From assembly GCA_020466095.1 (NCBI GenBank), contig CM035807.1, forward strand, positions 19,314,985-19,378,984: a DNA stretch of 64,000 bases, given 5' to 3'. The notes beneath the pieces are model-generated. The model worked only from the letters and a program-made list of their open reading frames with translations. It made no database searches and was not told where the DNA came from. Shown here in pieces: positions 36,061 to 49,102 of the stretch. This stretch comes from Chlorops oryzae (taxonomy: Eukaryota; Arthropoda; Insecta; Diptera; Chloropidae). Every line of letters starts with the position of its first letter. Position 1 is the first letter of the stretch. Both the position numbers and the translations under genes were made by a program.

Positions 36061-36162
36061 TTAAGCAACAAAAAATAACAAAAATGACATAATCCACGCA
36101 CATTGAACAGCCGCAGCCGTCTGCAGGGATTCGAGGGCGTTGATCTGTTGTGTATCTACCAT
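36061..36162 (-). CDS. Weak candidate small ORF or exon (33 aa)
   Basis: A short GC-richer island (about 36095-36165) sits between extremely A/T-rich flanks. Its minus-strand reading begins MVDTQQINALESLQTAAA, followed by the hydrophobic run WIMSFLLFFVA and a stop. The first 20 residues look like ordinary protein; the hydrophobic end is encoded by T-rich DNA and may be intron read as protein. A GTGCGT after the VQ codons is a poor donor whose phase (1) does not fit the 20.7-kb exon (phase 0). It could also be a conserved non-coding island. Not recognised. Confidence 0.2.
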   Translation of the reverse strand: MVDTQQINALESLQTAAAVQCAWIMSFLLFFVA

Positions 36163-36487
36163 CGTTAAGTCTCAGTTTCAAGCAGCTTTTAATGCACAAG
36201 CAAATCCATAAACCAGTTATGACTTGTAGATATTAGACGAACAAAAAAAAAAATAATAAAAATAAAAATAAATAGATAAATAAAAGAAATAGAAATAAGT
36301 AAATAAAAGGAAAAAAGGGAGAAACGACGAGGAAAAAATTAAGTTTCATAGCTGAAATTATGGCTTAAGGCCGTTCGGTTGATCTTTTTGTGCGTAGAAT
36401 AAATATGTGCGTCTACTTATTTTTATTTGGTGATTCGAGAAAAATATACATAATTAAGCTATGATCGAACTCAATAAACATAGATAA

Positions 36488-36631
36488 ATGTCTGAGGAAG
36501 CACGACGTTCACGGCGTTCACTTTTGGAAGACCGAGAGACCTCGGCGAGCTTTGAGTATTCAAAAATTATGGAAACTAGCCAACGAACTCGTGGGTACAG
36601 ATGGTGGGGCTCTTCATATGGGAAATATGGA
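36488..36631 (+). CDS. Weak candidate coding segment (about 48 aa)
   Basis: An ATG-initiated frame begins MSEEARRSRRSLLEDRETSA and stays charged and balanced for about 48 codons, to KYGI. It then degrades into a hydrophobic/Cys-rich tail that looks like non-coding DNA. An AG|GTTTGT at the transition (about 36631-36637) could be a weak donor. Codon choice is more coding-like than in neighbouring frames, but there is no acceptor, promoter or homologue that I recognise. It may be chance; the segment ACGACGTTCACGGCGTTCAC contributes a short internal repeat. Confidence 0.2.
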
Positions 36632-37448
36632 ATAGGTTTGTACTTTGGGGTTCGAATATCAATGAGCTTTTGTGTGTGTTTGTGCCATATGGTTGCTCTA
36701 ATTAAATATTTTTCGACTTCAAAAACTGTTTTCTTTTCATCATTTTTTGTTTTTCTGCTATAAGAGCGCCCACATAAAAGAGACTAGCTACCTGTTCTAA
36801 TGATTGTTAGAACTCATTTCAAGTGGGTTTTTTCAAACAGAATTCAAATGTTTTTCTTTGGTAATTATATTTTCGATGGTATATTAGAATCGAGCACAGT
36901 GTTCCCCAGATATTAGAAGCCCAGATGAAGGCAATCCATCAGTAAGAGGAACGAAATTAGTGCAATTTTTATTGAGCTGAAATTATTTTGATTTAAGCAA
37001 GACTCGCTTTGGGGGATTTTCTATTTGGAGATTATTGACGGTGCTTTTATTAGGAGTTCACAGTAATTTTGTTTTTTGAAAAACAAAGCTCATTAATTTC
37101 TAAATTTCATAATAAATAAATTCTTTAAACACTAAAATCGAAGAAAATGAAGACAAAAAACTTAAGTAAATTCTTTTAGCTTAACTCTTTCGGACCTATT
37201 GGGGCACATAAGTCCCGTTTAAGAACCCTAATGGAACGATACGTTTGTCAGCCCCTTCTTCTGTCCCTATAGGGCATAGTGGGTCGATCTTTAAGTTTTT
37301 ACTCATATAACCTAAACCGGGCAATGATATAAATACCCATATAAAATATTGCTAGGTCTGACAATTGTTGTTCGGTTCGACAGGCTTAAGCGGTATTTTG
37401 CTAAACTTAGGGAATTAGAGGCCTGCTAGGTTTGCAGTTAGAACTAAG
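36632..37448. other. No supported gene
   Basis: Anonymous sequence. 37183-37420 is less A/T-biased (CTTTCGGACCTATTGGGGC, CCCCTTCTTCTGTCCC) and could be a further repeat, but no second copy or inverted end was found. Confidence 0.4.
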
Positions 37449-37575
37449 CCTCCGTGGCGTAGTTGGTTGAGGTGCGAACTTACGATGGGACAGGCTCTGG
37501 GTCTTCCTCGTGGTAACACAATGGACCGAGGTGTGTCACCCTTCACGGTGGTAGCCCCACTAATCTAACCTAGCC
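37449..37575 (+). mobile_element. tRNA-derived SINE, copy S2
   Basis: The head GCCTCCGTGGCGTAGTTGG contains a good RNA polymerase III A-box (TGGCGTAGTTGG, 37455-37466). The body TGTGTCACCCTTCACGGTGG and tail CACTAATCTAACCTAG match S1 and S3. The B-box region is shortened (GGGTCTTCC) compared with the other copies. Target duplication not clear. Confidence 0.75.
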
Positions 37576-40500
37576 TAAGACTAGCATTGAAAAAAAGTAT
37601 AAAAGAAAGGTCTAAGTTATACATATAAAAAAAAGTTTTAAATATTCAATTTTTCGGCTGTATCCAACCATGAAATACCGTGGAACCAACATCAGAAAAT
37701 AACCCGTTCAAAAATATTCATATCTGCTGACGTTTACTTCCTCGGATGGAGTTTTTGAGACCTTGGCTTTATCCCGAAAAATAATGAACAAAAGAAATTT
37801 CGGAATTTCGACAGCCCTGATTAAGAATTGAGTTGCCATATTTCAGAAAATTTGAAAATATTTAATCTCAGTAGATAATGACTTTCCCCCGCCTGCTTCA
37901 AGTGAAAACAAACATGTTTCCTGGTTAATAAAATAATTGCTTCAAAATAAATTTAAAAAAAAATAAAATAAAAACCTCATAAATACCCCACTCCACGGTA
38001 TTGTCTTTAAATCCAAGCAGCAAATGATTTTCTGGCCAGCTAAAATGTCTTCATGCTCGAGGCACAGAGTTTTGCCTTTCACCCGATCAACATTGCCAGT
38101 TCAATAACCACTCGTCGTCATAACTTAACAATGTTGGTGGCAATCAAAGTGTACTGCATACGCTCGAGCACAGCAACATCGAATGCAACCGCCACTATAT
38201 ACTGTATGTTATGGACCTACATAGAGCTGGCCACTCGTGTGCCGATCTCTGCAATCATAAATTTCATCTTTCTTTATTGATACAATCGCAATTCGTTAGC
38301 AATGATTTTATAAATCGAGAGAGAGAGAGAGGGAGGGAGTGAGAGCGAGAGAGAGAGAGAGAGAAAAAACCGAATAACATGAAAAGCAAATAAACATTGG
38401 AAAAAGTAAAATATCACCAGAAAAGTGCAAATGCCGCAGAGAAGAGAAAGCAGGAAGCACATTTAGAGTGCTCGCTCAGATCTCATGCCTGCCTCGGAAT
38501 GAGTTGACGTGACGTGGCAGCAAAAATGGGCACAAGATCAATTTCGTCTGATCTTTCGCTTAAGTCTTCGAACTACTTTACGAACGAATAAAATGAATTG
38601 GAGCCGAACGAACAAGCTACGCCGAAGCACTCGATATATCGTAAATTACTCGTTAGCTTTCGATCGTTGGCACTGGCATCGTTATAATCATGCTCAGCGT
38701 TATATAGCGGCTAACAGCAGCGACGAGCAAACGGCAGCTGTACCGAAATCGAGCAGATTCAGTGTAGATACAAGAAAATGGGTTACCCTAACGATTTCAA
38801 TTGAGATTTCATTGAACGCGATATGGATATGGCTATGGCTATAGCTGCGGATGGATGTCGTTCGGCCGCTGTAAAAAGAAAACTTAATGAGCCATCGCGT
38901 CGTCATGAGTCAATGCCAGAAGCCAGAAGCTTCTTCGGAAATATATATTCTATTACATTGAATTGTAGCAATTAATTAACAGAAAATGAAGAATTCTAAG
39001 TAGACAAGAAATTCTTCGCCTTGAGATACTCAGCAATTTTACTGATCTTCTGAGGAAAGAGATTAAGATTACGGATAGTTTTTTCCAAGCCGTCGATGAA
39101 AAACGTTTCTCATAACGGAAAAGAGAATTAACTTTACTTATTAAAATCATTTGAGATTATTCTGCTCTCTAGATGTTTATGTATGAAGATGGAGAAAATA
39201 CCCAAAGCAGACATTTTGACGATTAGTTAGTTTGAAATACGATTTTATGTTCCATCGTTCTCAGTCTTTGATTAATCATTAATTCTTCTTGAATGCCCGA
39301 GAAGATGATACGCTTTTATTGAAAGCTATCTGCACTTATTCCTCCAAGGAAGGGGTTGATAAATGTGCAATTCGACTATTTTTGTGGAAGGATAACGTCA
39401 GATTAACGAGTCCGAAATCAGTAGACACAAATATAAATTCCTGAAATGCCGGAACGTACCCTGTAGTAACTTCTACTGCTCTCCAAACGCTCACCGAATT
39501 GTCACAAAAACCATAGAAATTCTCTTTTATAATTTGCCAAACAAATCCCTTAAGCTGTCTTATTTAACACTGAGCTATCATTGTTAGAGGTCAACTGTCC
39601 CATACAGGGACAGTTTCAAGGTGCATGATGCGTCTCCTACAGCCTATCTATGCGCAAACGGCAATCTTAGCTTTCCCGTGGCGGTCACTGTTTTTCACGA
39701 ATGGGGCAACAAGTTCGTAGGCCTTTTCCTTACTAAAAGCTATTATAAGGTAGCAGACCTGCTAAGAAATTTGGGTGCCTTGGATTATTTAATCAGAATT
39801 TCACTGATGCATGTATTTATAGAAGTTGAACCTCGGAAAATATTTCTTTTTGACCACTTGATGGTACTGAAAGTCTAGTCAATTCTCATATAAGTAAGTA
39901 TAAAACACTCTACATTGTGGCTAATCATATCGCGACTAACCTTCGAGTAATCGTTTTTGGTAACTTCACCTCTTCATTACTGGAGGGTATTTAAAGACCC
40001 TATGAAGAAAAGTGTGTTTTTGAAGGTCTAGAGCCCAATTTCAAATTACTCTTCTTAATATCTCTAAGATTTATGCTCATGATTTCTTTTATTTGATTTA
40101 ATTTAAGAACATGAAAGATTGGTCATTGATTTGAAATGATTGCAGTCCATTTCGCACCCAGAATTGTTATAAAATCTTTCAATTATTTGGGTTATCTTAT
40201 GCACAATTTACATATTTGCATATTAAAGGTGATAAATTCTTCATTAGAATTTCGATTCGAGTTGAAAAAAATAATTCTTTGCCACATTCTAATGGAAAAT
40301 AAATTAAATTTATCGAATTCCAATTACTTAATTGCTTTTCAGGTGCAGAAATTTGAAAAATTCACCAATACCACATTGTGTAATGCATGTAGAAATAACT
40401 GAGGCTAAAAGTAAAGTTCGAATTCAATTCTAATGGAGATTGAAATACAGTGATGTCAACACTTACTGCTGAAAGCAAACCAGGTATTTCTATGTAAAAT

Positions 40501-43209
40501 TATGTTAGCATTTTAGAAAAAGGACGATACTGAATTCCTGGCAACATTTTCCTCGTCGCTTTCGACTTTAATCATTGCCATGCAGTTAAGTAAAGGCTAG
40601 TTTACTGAAAGGGAAATTACGTGGATTATTTACAGGGAGCCTCAAGCTTTCTCATCTCAAAGATTCAGAAAAATTCTGGGTAAGAATAAAAAGTGCAGGA
40701 AAAGAGCACATCTTAAAGAATGGAACAATTGACCTCCGATCGATCAGAAAATGTCCACTGTTGAAGTGCTTAAAATCGGGAGTGGTTATTCTTAAATTTT
40801 GAAAATCAATGTGAAAAAAAAATCAGTTTAATGAAGTAAATGAAGAGGATGTATTACTGATACATTTGTGTCTACTTAAATATTCGTTTGAGAGCAGTCC
40901 AAGTTCCTGCAGAGTTCTTCAACTCACGCTAACACCCGACGAGGAATTTGATTATCTTTGAATTTTGATTTTATTCACCAACTTTCGGAGTCCCACTTTT
41001 AGCTAATTAAATTAAGACGAAAATCGTGTTTATCTTGTAATTAATTTCCATTTCAAAATGGCTTTTAATCTTCACAGCTTATTCGACTTCCGAGCGCAGT
41101 ACGATTTTGTCGCCCCCGCATTCTTGACTTCTTTTGATATTCAAATCACATCTAAGCACTTGTAATCCATACAAAAGCGACAAAAGAAAGTTTGACAAGA
41201 TTTTTCGTGTTTTTCTTTTACTCAAACATAAATCGGAAGAAAGAAAAAAAAAATAAAATTCCATTTTCAATTATTTCCAAATTAGAAAACAAAACTCGAA
41301 AGCAGACTTTTTTTCTCGCCGCCCGTCAGCGAACTTTTCCGTTTGGAAAGTTTTAAATTCTTTTGCAACAATCGGTCGTGTTTTGTTGCTCTCCTCTCCT
41401 CTGCTCTCTCTCTTTGTGCTCTGGTATGGCCTTTCTTTTCTTTAGACTTTCCTTTTGCATTGTATTGGTTGTTGAAGTCTTCCGACTGACTTCCGTTCAA
41501 CCACACAAAAGTTTTCCATTACCAATTGAAGTTTGATAGACCCATTGCCATAAGCCGAAAAGGTCGGTGAATTTTGGAAAGCCCAAAAAATATGAGGCCA
41601 GACCGCAAAGTGAGTATAAAATTTTTAACCTGAGCTTTGGAAGAAGTTTTTTTGCTCTCGTTGGAGTGTGAGTTTTTTCGTCGATTCAATTAACTCGAGC
41701 AATTGGCCGGAGTAAACAGGGAAAATTAAGTGAAGAAAGGTAGTTTCTTTTTTTTTAGTGGGCTGCAAAGAGGTACAAAGAGGTTGACCAAAGGGGCCAC
41801 AGTGGTTCACAACGGGTATAGGATAGTTTCTTATTCGACTACTTATATTATTATGCCTTACGGATTTCTTCTTCGTTCATCGCTACTAAGAGAGAATCTG
41901 TCTGACCATAAAAATCTCACTTCATTCAAGCTGCCAGCATTTCATTTCGGTTCGATTTGAGGGATTATTTTATTTCACATTCACATTTCACATTCGATTG
42001 AATGAAAAGATGAAAGAATAAAAAAATTATCACACTTTCCTCTCAAATCATTTAAAACAATAGCGCAATTAAAATCGAAAATTAATTGAAGCATATTAAG
42101 CGGCGATCTTAACACCAAACAGCTGCCATTGTTTTCGGAGCATAAACGAAAAATTGTGAAGAAAAAATAACGAAAAAAAGAAGAACAAAAAAAAGTTGAT
42201 TGATTCCATCAGGAAAATATTGGCAATTTTTTTTATTTTTATTTTTTTTTTTTAAGCCGACAACAGACACTGCTGCCGCCATTCGCTTTCCCAAAGTACC
42301 TACCTACTTTATCATTTTCGTCAGTGGATATTGGAAATTTGCTTGGCGAATTTAATTACGCCGAGAATAGTCACTCCAAATGGCCAGACAATTCGTTATG
42401 CTAACGAAAAGAGGATGAAGAGCAAACAAAAGCAGATGGAGATACCAGAAAAGTGAAAGATGGTCGCCCGGCCATAAAACGGCAACGCGTATAATTTCAA
42501 CTTAATTAAGTAATTAAGCGAAATACAATCAATTCCTTTGATGTGGATGGACTTTTCTCAACAAAATTTCGCTACAATTTTTTTCTTACTTCTTCTTTTA
42601 TTCTGTTTCTTCTGTTGTTTTTCTTTCTTTCCTTCTCGAATCAAAAGAAAGGTAGAAAAGAAGAATTTAAGCGGCGGAATAAAATTCTAATTGAATCTCC
42701 TGGCGTTCGGTGGGGGTACGCCTCCTTTTGTTGAGAGTTCCTTTTCTGTTTTTTTTTTTGTTGTGTTTTTTCGGGTTTCTTTTCTCTCTCCTGAGGGTGG
42801 CTTCTGTATTCTTCTGTTCGGAAGCGATTCTTTCTCGTAATAGCAACAGACGTTTTAATGGACTTTTAAGCTTTTGATGTGTTGACCTTTTTTTTGATCC
42901 CCTCTGCGCTCAAAAGTATCTTCAAAAGTTTCCTCGACGTTTGTATTTCGCTCTTATTTATTTATTTTTTTCATTGTGGGAGCCATTCTTTTTTATTACA
43001 ATCTTCAATCAGTAATTTACCTTTTCGGAGTTTTATTGTGCGCATTCAAATAAGAGTGCTTGAGGTAAAATGTTGCATTGAAATTGAACAGGTATCTTCT
43101 TTGAGATACTCATTGAAATTGTTTGATGATGAAGAAAAAATAAATTATAGAAAATGGGATTCAAAGCAAGGCTGAAATGATTGACCTTTTTTCAACACCA
43201 TCAGCTACT
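37576..43209. other. Long non-coding stretch, no supported gene
   Basis: Mostly anonymous A/T-rich DNA. 38030-38280 and 38480-38880 are GC-richer and complex (short frames of 75 and 111 codons, and a TATATAG at 38700). They might be untranslated exon or regulatory DNA, but no splice signal decides it. The rest shows only homopolymers and a (GA)n tract. Confidence 0.4.
38317..38366. repeat. (GA)n microsatellite
   Basis: About 50 bp of GA dinucleotides with GGGAGGGAGTGAGAGCG interruptions. Confidence 0.9.
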
Positions 43210-44005
43210 ATGAAAAGTATCTAGATTTATGTATGAGATGAAGTCAAAAGAAAAGTATCTAGATATATGTATGAGATGAAGTCAAAAGAAAAGTATCTAG
43301 ATATATGTATGAGATGATGTCAAAAGAAAAGTATCTAGATATATGTATGAGATGAGTCAAAAGAAAAGTATCTAGATATATGTATGAGATGAAGGCAAAA
43401 GAAAAGTATCTAGATACTATGATATGAAGTCAAGAATATCTAGATAATGTATGAATGAGTCAAAAGAAAAGTATCTAGATATATATAGATGATGTCAAGA
43501 AGTATAGTATATGTAATGAAGTAAAAAATGTATCTAGATATATGTATGAGATGAAGTCACAAAAGAAGAATATGTATAGATGATCAAAGATATCTATATA
43601 TGTATGAGATGATGTCAAAAGAAAAGTATCTAGATATATGTATGAGAATGAATGTAAAGATCAAGTATCTGATGAATGTATAGTATCTAGATATATGTAT
43701 GAGATGATGTCAAAAGAAATATTGTATCATATGATATAAGTAAGATGATATGTAGAGTATGAATGTCAAAAGAAAAGTATCTACGATATGTAAATATGAG
43801 TATGAATCAAGTAAAGTATCTAGATATATGTGAGATAGTCAAAAGAAAAGTATCTAGATATATGTATAGATGAAAGTATGAAGTCAAACAAAAGTATCTA
43901 GATATATGCAAGATATAAGATGAAGTCAAATGCAATGCTCATGAGATGCATCAAAAAATGTATCTATAATAGAAATAGCCATGAATGTCACAAAGAATAG
44001 TATCT
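43210..44005 (+). repeat. 38-bp minisatellite, about 20 units, decaying rightward
   Basis: The unit can be written as AAAAGAAAAGTATCTAGATA followed by TATGTATGAGATGAAGTC (38 bp). The first five units are nearly identical. From about 43410 onward, small insertions and deletions accumulate, although intact cores (AAAAGTATCTAGATATATG) keep reappearing. TATCTAGATA is a perfect 10-bp palindrome with GATA on each strand. No coding frame survives. The mosaic of perfect and indel-riddled units could be natural decay or unpolished long-read assembly. Confidence 0.9.
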
Positions 44006-44828
44006 TAACTTTGTCATGACGTCAGTCCGAAACTACCGAAAAAGTCAACAGCTCTAATCTCAGCAGTGAAGTGCCCACATCATCCAGGCAAACCCACCAT
44101 TCGAAACTCAACGACTCAATGTAATTACATGAAATTAAATAACGCTTAAAGTCATTTTCAGTTAACAACTCAAATGAGAAACGACTTGACTCGACTCAAC
44201 GCGACTCGTCTCGTCTCGGCTCGATTCGGTCGATAGTGCGAGGGGAAATGGGGGCCACGAAAGAGTATTTTTATATATATATACATTTTTTTGTATCTCC
44301 ATTCTGTTGTGCAAACATCGTCGTCGCCATTGCCATTTAGCAGGTTCGTTAGCAAAATAATCTCAAAAGGCTTGAGCTACTCAACAATTTCTAAGATTTG
44401 ATTAAAATTATAGAGGACATGCGCCGAAGTGAGCGGACGAGCGAGGAAGCTAAGCTGAAATCAAAGCCAAAATAAACCAAATCGAATCAAACAAGTGAAT
44501 GAGCAATGCGAACAAATGAGCACAAAAGCCAGCACCGAACTCAAATGCACTCAAGCCAAATGAATCGAAACGAAACGAAACGGAACGGAACGCATCGAAA
44601 TGAAATGAACAAAACCGAAACTGACTGCGCTGAGCTGAGTTAAGCCGTCTAAACATGCATGAGACCGACTAAAGAGGGGACTCTAATATGTATGTATGTA
44701 GGTACTTACTTACTTACGTTTGTAGGCCACTTGAGGCAAGTCACAACGGTACCGAGCCGAAGGAGATTTCCACAAACGAGCTAATAAATGTCGACCATTT
44801 GCTCAAACCAACACCTTTTGCTGCTCTT
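44006..44828. other. No supported gene; short-period repeats
   Basis: Pentamer-like GACTCGACTCAACGCGACTC at about 44188, CGAAACGAAACGAAACGG at about 44568, and GTATGTATGTAGGTAC at about 44691. All frames come from these. Confidence 0.45.
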
Positions 44829-45687
44829 TAGACCCGACATTCTCTGTGCCCGAGGGTATGTTGTGTTTGTGCGGTTGTGTGTAAAACCCAGAACTATTCA
44901 AGATAGACCGTAAAAAATATGAGCGAAAATCATCAGCGTCACCAGGGTATTGGATTTTACCATGTCCGCCTGTCCATCGGTCTATCTATCTATCAGTCCG
45001 TCTATGCGTCCTTCTGTCTGTCCGCCAATCTGTATACAGTTTTCTTATCAAACGAAAGACCTATCTTAACAAAAATTGGTATGCATATTGACGGAGACGT
45101 GACCAAGAATACGATCGAGAATGGACCAGATCGAGGCTTATTCAGGGTTACCTCCAGTTAGTACTAGATTCCCTTGTGAAAACCATAAAAAGTGCTCTCA
45201 AACCAGAATTTTTTAAACATTTTCATAGAATTCAGGATGTGAACATATTTCAGGGCATTTTATGTAATTTGTAAATATTGGAAAAGTGGGCGTGGCAAAG
45301 GTTTTGAAAATGGTCTCTAATACCTAAAATTCTCACGCGATGATAACGATAGCTGGTACAAATGCTTTAACTATGACCAAAAACATCGTCTACAAAAAAT
45401 TTCTTGATCGGTCTATTATTAAGGGTACCACCAGTACTAGGGTCTGTCACAAATATACCAAAAACCAGTCCTCAAATCAGATTTTTTCGTTATTGTTCAA
45501 TAAAACTTGGAATTTGAACTTAAATTTGAGCAAAAATTGTAAAAGTGGGCGTGGCAGAAGGGCAATTTTCATAATGCAACTGAGCAGAAATCCGAATTTG
45601 GTCTTGGAAATCTCGAGAACAGTTATCCTTTCTCTGTGTCGAGTAGGAATTGCATTGTCAGACTCACCTGACTATAACACCCTTACT
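44829..45687 (+). mobile_element. DINE-1/INE-1-type Helitron-like element, copy B
   Basis: Same order as copies A and C: the start is degraded (GACCCGACATTCTCTGTGCC), then CAGCGTCACCAGG, a run of GTCY/CTAT tetramers, GGTACCNCCAGTACTAGGG twice, GTGGGCGTGGCA, and the 3' hairpin CAGACTCACCTGAC followed by TATAACACCCTTACT. It is clearly more diverged than A and C, so an older insertion. No coding capacity. Confidence 0.82.
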
Positions 45688-46503
45688 TAATTTTTTTCCT
45701 CTCTCTTAGACAAAACCGAGTTAGCCATTGCCTTTTTTGTTTTCGGGCTCTGACGCATGAAAATGCCATTTTAATGCACTTTTGTATGATTAAACATGTT
45801 CGTATGTGCGCTAGTTTTTATATATACGTACATATGTGCAAAATTTATAACTTTTTAAATGTACTTAGGAGCTGTTTTCCCCTTGTTGGATGAATGTATG
45901 AATTGAATTTTAGTTGCAAGCTGTTTGTACTACTATTTTAGCCATCACTGTAGCTCGGGGTTGTACGTGTAGTATGTATGTACAGGACGCAATCTGTCGG
46001 ACGTTGTGTCTGTTTATTTGCATTTTCAGACTTCAAAGTTGATTTAATGCGATTTCGCTTATCTGCTTGTGTAATTGTGAGTAATTTATTGTGTTGCAAA
46101 TTTCTTTTCTTTTTTTGGTCTTCTTTCTTTTTTTTTACAATTCCTATTTCGCAGTCTCTTGAGCGTCGGTGTTTTGAGTGTGCCTCTGGGTTCGGATACT
46201 CCAGCGATTTATATAGAGTTCCCCTACTTAAAGCACTCCATGAGTACAAGTTGGATAGCATATATGTACATATGTATGTGTTCAGGAAATTTTGTGTATA
46301 TTTGTATGATACAAGGTGATTTTGATACCCTTGTCCGTTTGCTCCATGTCCTTTTTGTAGTCATTTTGCATATTTTAGGAAAGTTAGCAGGTGGAATTTA
46401 TTTTAAAATAATTTTTTGATAAAATAATTATGCGCAAGGATACGAAAATTTGGGAATTTATAATTCAACAGAAATTAATTCCAACAGTGACACCAGAATA
46501 CAC
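45688..46503. other. No supported gene
   Basis: Anonymous A/T-rich DNA with T-rich tracts. The overlapping frames of about 110 codons near 45938-46319 have no protein-like support. Confidence 0.4.
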
Positions 46504-47006
46504 GGTTTTGGATCTGAGAAACTGACGTAATTTGGAGCTCAAATATTGCAAAAAGTTGAAAAGCTTTGGTTATTTTCAACCAATTGTCAAGACCGATACA
46601 TCATTTTGTTGGAAATTAAATTTATTTTTTTAAATAACGCCGATGTGAGGGCATTATAGTGGAACAAATAGGAATAAAATGGATTCAAATTTGAAAAATT
46701 TAGGAAAAAAATCTGAAAGAACTTCTCTTTATCATTGGAACAAATCAAATAAAGTAAAACAATTTAGCAAGCTGTTTTAATTCTCAAAAGAACATTCCTT
46801 TGACTTTCTATTGCCGTTAAAAACTTAAAAAAGGTTGATATACAGTTACAGCTTGGTAAGTTAGTCAATGTCCTAAATAACGGATTTTGGTTCATATCTC
46901 GGAATCTAGAGCGAATCTTTAATAAAAACCGTTGGAATATTTGAGCTCAGCACGCCAAATTACGTGAAAAACAACATTCAGTTTCTCAGTTTCTCAGATC
47001 CAAAAG
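46504..47006. mobile_element. Inverted-repeat element (about 500 bp)
   Basis: The left arm has GGATCTGAGAAACTG, then ACGTAATTTGGAGCTCAAAT. The right arm reversed has GGATCTGAGAAACTG, a small insertion with a duplicated AGAAACTGA, then ACGTAATTTGG and GAGCTCAAATATT. Termini of 40-60 bp around a non-coding interior suggest a MITE-like element. No target duplication seen. Confidence 0.6.
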
Positions 47007-48770
47007 TCCAATGCCATTTATAAACTTTTGTAATGCAACCCTAAACGAAATGCAACTCTGTGGATCGATTACAAAAGGAATAAAAATAAATTTTTTAATG
47101 GTTTATTGAAAAAGTGGCGCTCCGTTTATTTTTATTTGTTTTTTTTTGTGTGTTTTTCATTTAAAAAATAATAGAGCCACTTATGGAGTCATTTAACCCT
47201 TCAATGATGAAGACCGTTTAAAGCTTTTCAATCCCTTTTTTGTTTGGTTTTTTCCTTACTTTTTGTTGCTACTTGAAAGTCGCACCCACAATGGCAATTA
47301 GTCATTTCAATCAATTTCCTAACTAATGAGTAAATTTCTTAATTTCTTATTTTTCTAGTGCTTTTGACCCCATTTCTTTTTCGTGTTTTTTTCTATTTAT
47401 GTTTTTTTTTTTTTTTTTTGTAGTGCGTCAACAAATCTTTCTTCGCATAACAACAAATATGTATGTTTGCCTTTCGAACTGTCAATTCATCCATCGATCA
47501 AATGATTAATGAACGACACCAAAGACTAATCGAAAACAAGAAAATATTTGATGCTTTTCTGTGTGCCCTAAGGGAATTAGAAGCACCTTCAGCAAACACT
47601 ACCTACCGTTTTGGGTTAAACGAAACTTTTAATTAATCTTTCCAATAAAATAAATGATGAGAACGAAAAGGAAGCATGGAAAAAGAAACGAAAAACGAAA
47701 AAGAAAAGAAAAATCACAAGCCGAGAGTAGAAAGCTCGATTTAGACGTCGTTTTAGAAAATTTCCCCATCAATACTGAAGCAAAGTCTTTAAGTAGCTTG
47801 AGGCCTTTAGCCAACAAAGAATGGCAGCATAATTAAACAAACGAGAGGAAAAAAAGAATAATAAAGAAAGACAAATGAAGTAAAAATAAAAGGTACAAAT
47901 AAAAATAAGCCTTTTCGAATTTGATTGATTCTCAAATTTTAATGAAGGGAAAACAAAAAATCCCATGGTGATAAATGACAATTTTCTTTGTTCGAAAACT
48001 AAAAAATAAATTTCTTACACGTTTTAGAATTAATTCGAAAATTGAAAAAAAAAAATTTCTTAAAATTTTTAGAATTAATTCAAAAAGCTTATAAATGGCT
48101 AAAAGGAGAAATTGCAATCAACAAAGTATCTAACCCAGTAGGAAATATTAATCATATTCACAAGCTTTTCGAAAATTCCTTTACATCTTGATGGCTTCGT
48201 CGGTTTTCCCTTCATTCACGTTGCAGTCCTTTGAGAATATTCACTGCCAGCCACATTTTCAAAAGGGGAATTTTTGCAAATTAAGACATTATGTATTCGT
48301 CCCTACCCTTCTCTGAAGTATGAAATAAAAATTCAATTTGCAAAACGTCTTCGGGGAGATTCAAAACCGATTACGACTCTTTTACATTCTTCAGATTCCG
48401 GCAAGGTAGACCTTCATAAATCAAAAAAAAAAAAAAAAAAAAAAGGTATGGAATGGATATGGTGTTAGCCCAGAACAGAGATGAGAAGAAATCAAAGTGC
48501 TTGGCTACCTTACGGAATCGTAATTTTCGCAGACTCTTCGCCTTTTGATATTGCCATTTGCGACGGCGTGAAAATGAATTAAACAACAACGCTAGACACT
48601 CTGTGCCTTGGCAACGCCCTCATTTTAATATTTAATTACCAAGCTTTGCAGTATTTACGATGATTTATTAACAACCGAAAAAGGAACAAACAACAGCAGC
48701 AATAAATAAAAAAAAAAAGAAGAATTATAAAATAAAATAAAAATAAAACAAATCACTTTCTTTTCAATTT
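47007..48770. other. No supported gene
   Basis: Poly-T at 47402-47419, A-rich 47640-47720 and 47840-47900, and a 22-nt A run at 48423. The frames are Lys- or Phe-rich artefacts. Confidence 0.45.
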
Positions 48771-48782
48771 TGCAGGTGAATA

Positions 48783-48977
48783 ATGTTCGCTTTGGCCCGA
48801 CGACTTTGGGCGTTTCGTTTGCTGCCAAATAAAATAATTTCATTAAAGAGGCTCATAATGAAAAGGCATGACGCAGCTTCCATGAAAGCGGAAAATATGC
48901 TTCCCATGCACATAGTCGCAGTCAAAGTCACAAGCAAGTTAAGCATGCCGCTGTCAGGCATTCAGCGAAGCGCATAA
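48783..48977 (+). CDS. Weak candidate small ORF (64 aa) behind a splice-acceptor-like sequence
   Basis: The sequence CTTTCTTTTCAATTTTGCAG ends at 48775, seven bases before an ATG opening a 64-codon frame (starts MFALARRLWAFRLLPNK, ends SGIQRSA). The product would be basic with an Arg-rich N-terminus resembling a mitochondrial leader. The region is GC-richer than its flanks, so a conserved non-coding element is just as plausible. No homologue recognised. Confidence 0.18.
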   Translation: MFALARRLWAFRLLPNKIISLKRLIMKRHDAASMKAENMLPMHIVAVKVTSKLSMPLSGIQRSA

Positions 48978-49102
48978 GCTGCCAGTGCCGCTACCGCCGA
49001 TGCTGCAAGGCGTGAATGCAGCACTTGAAATGTGTTGCATTTGATTAAATGAAATGCGGGCACCGAACAACGCGATCACGCGCTCAAGTGTCGAGTGTTA
49101 AG

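Noticed and set aside
43210..44005. CRISPR-like regular repeats
   Set aside because: Contiguous tandem units without unique spacers, in a eukaryotic genome.
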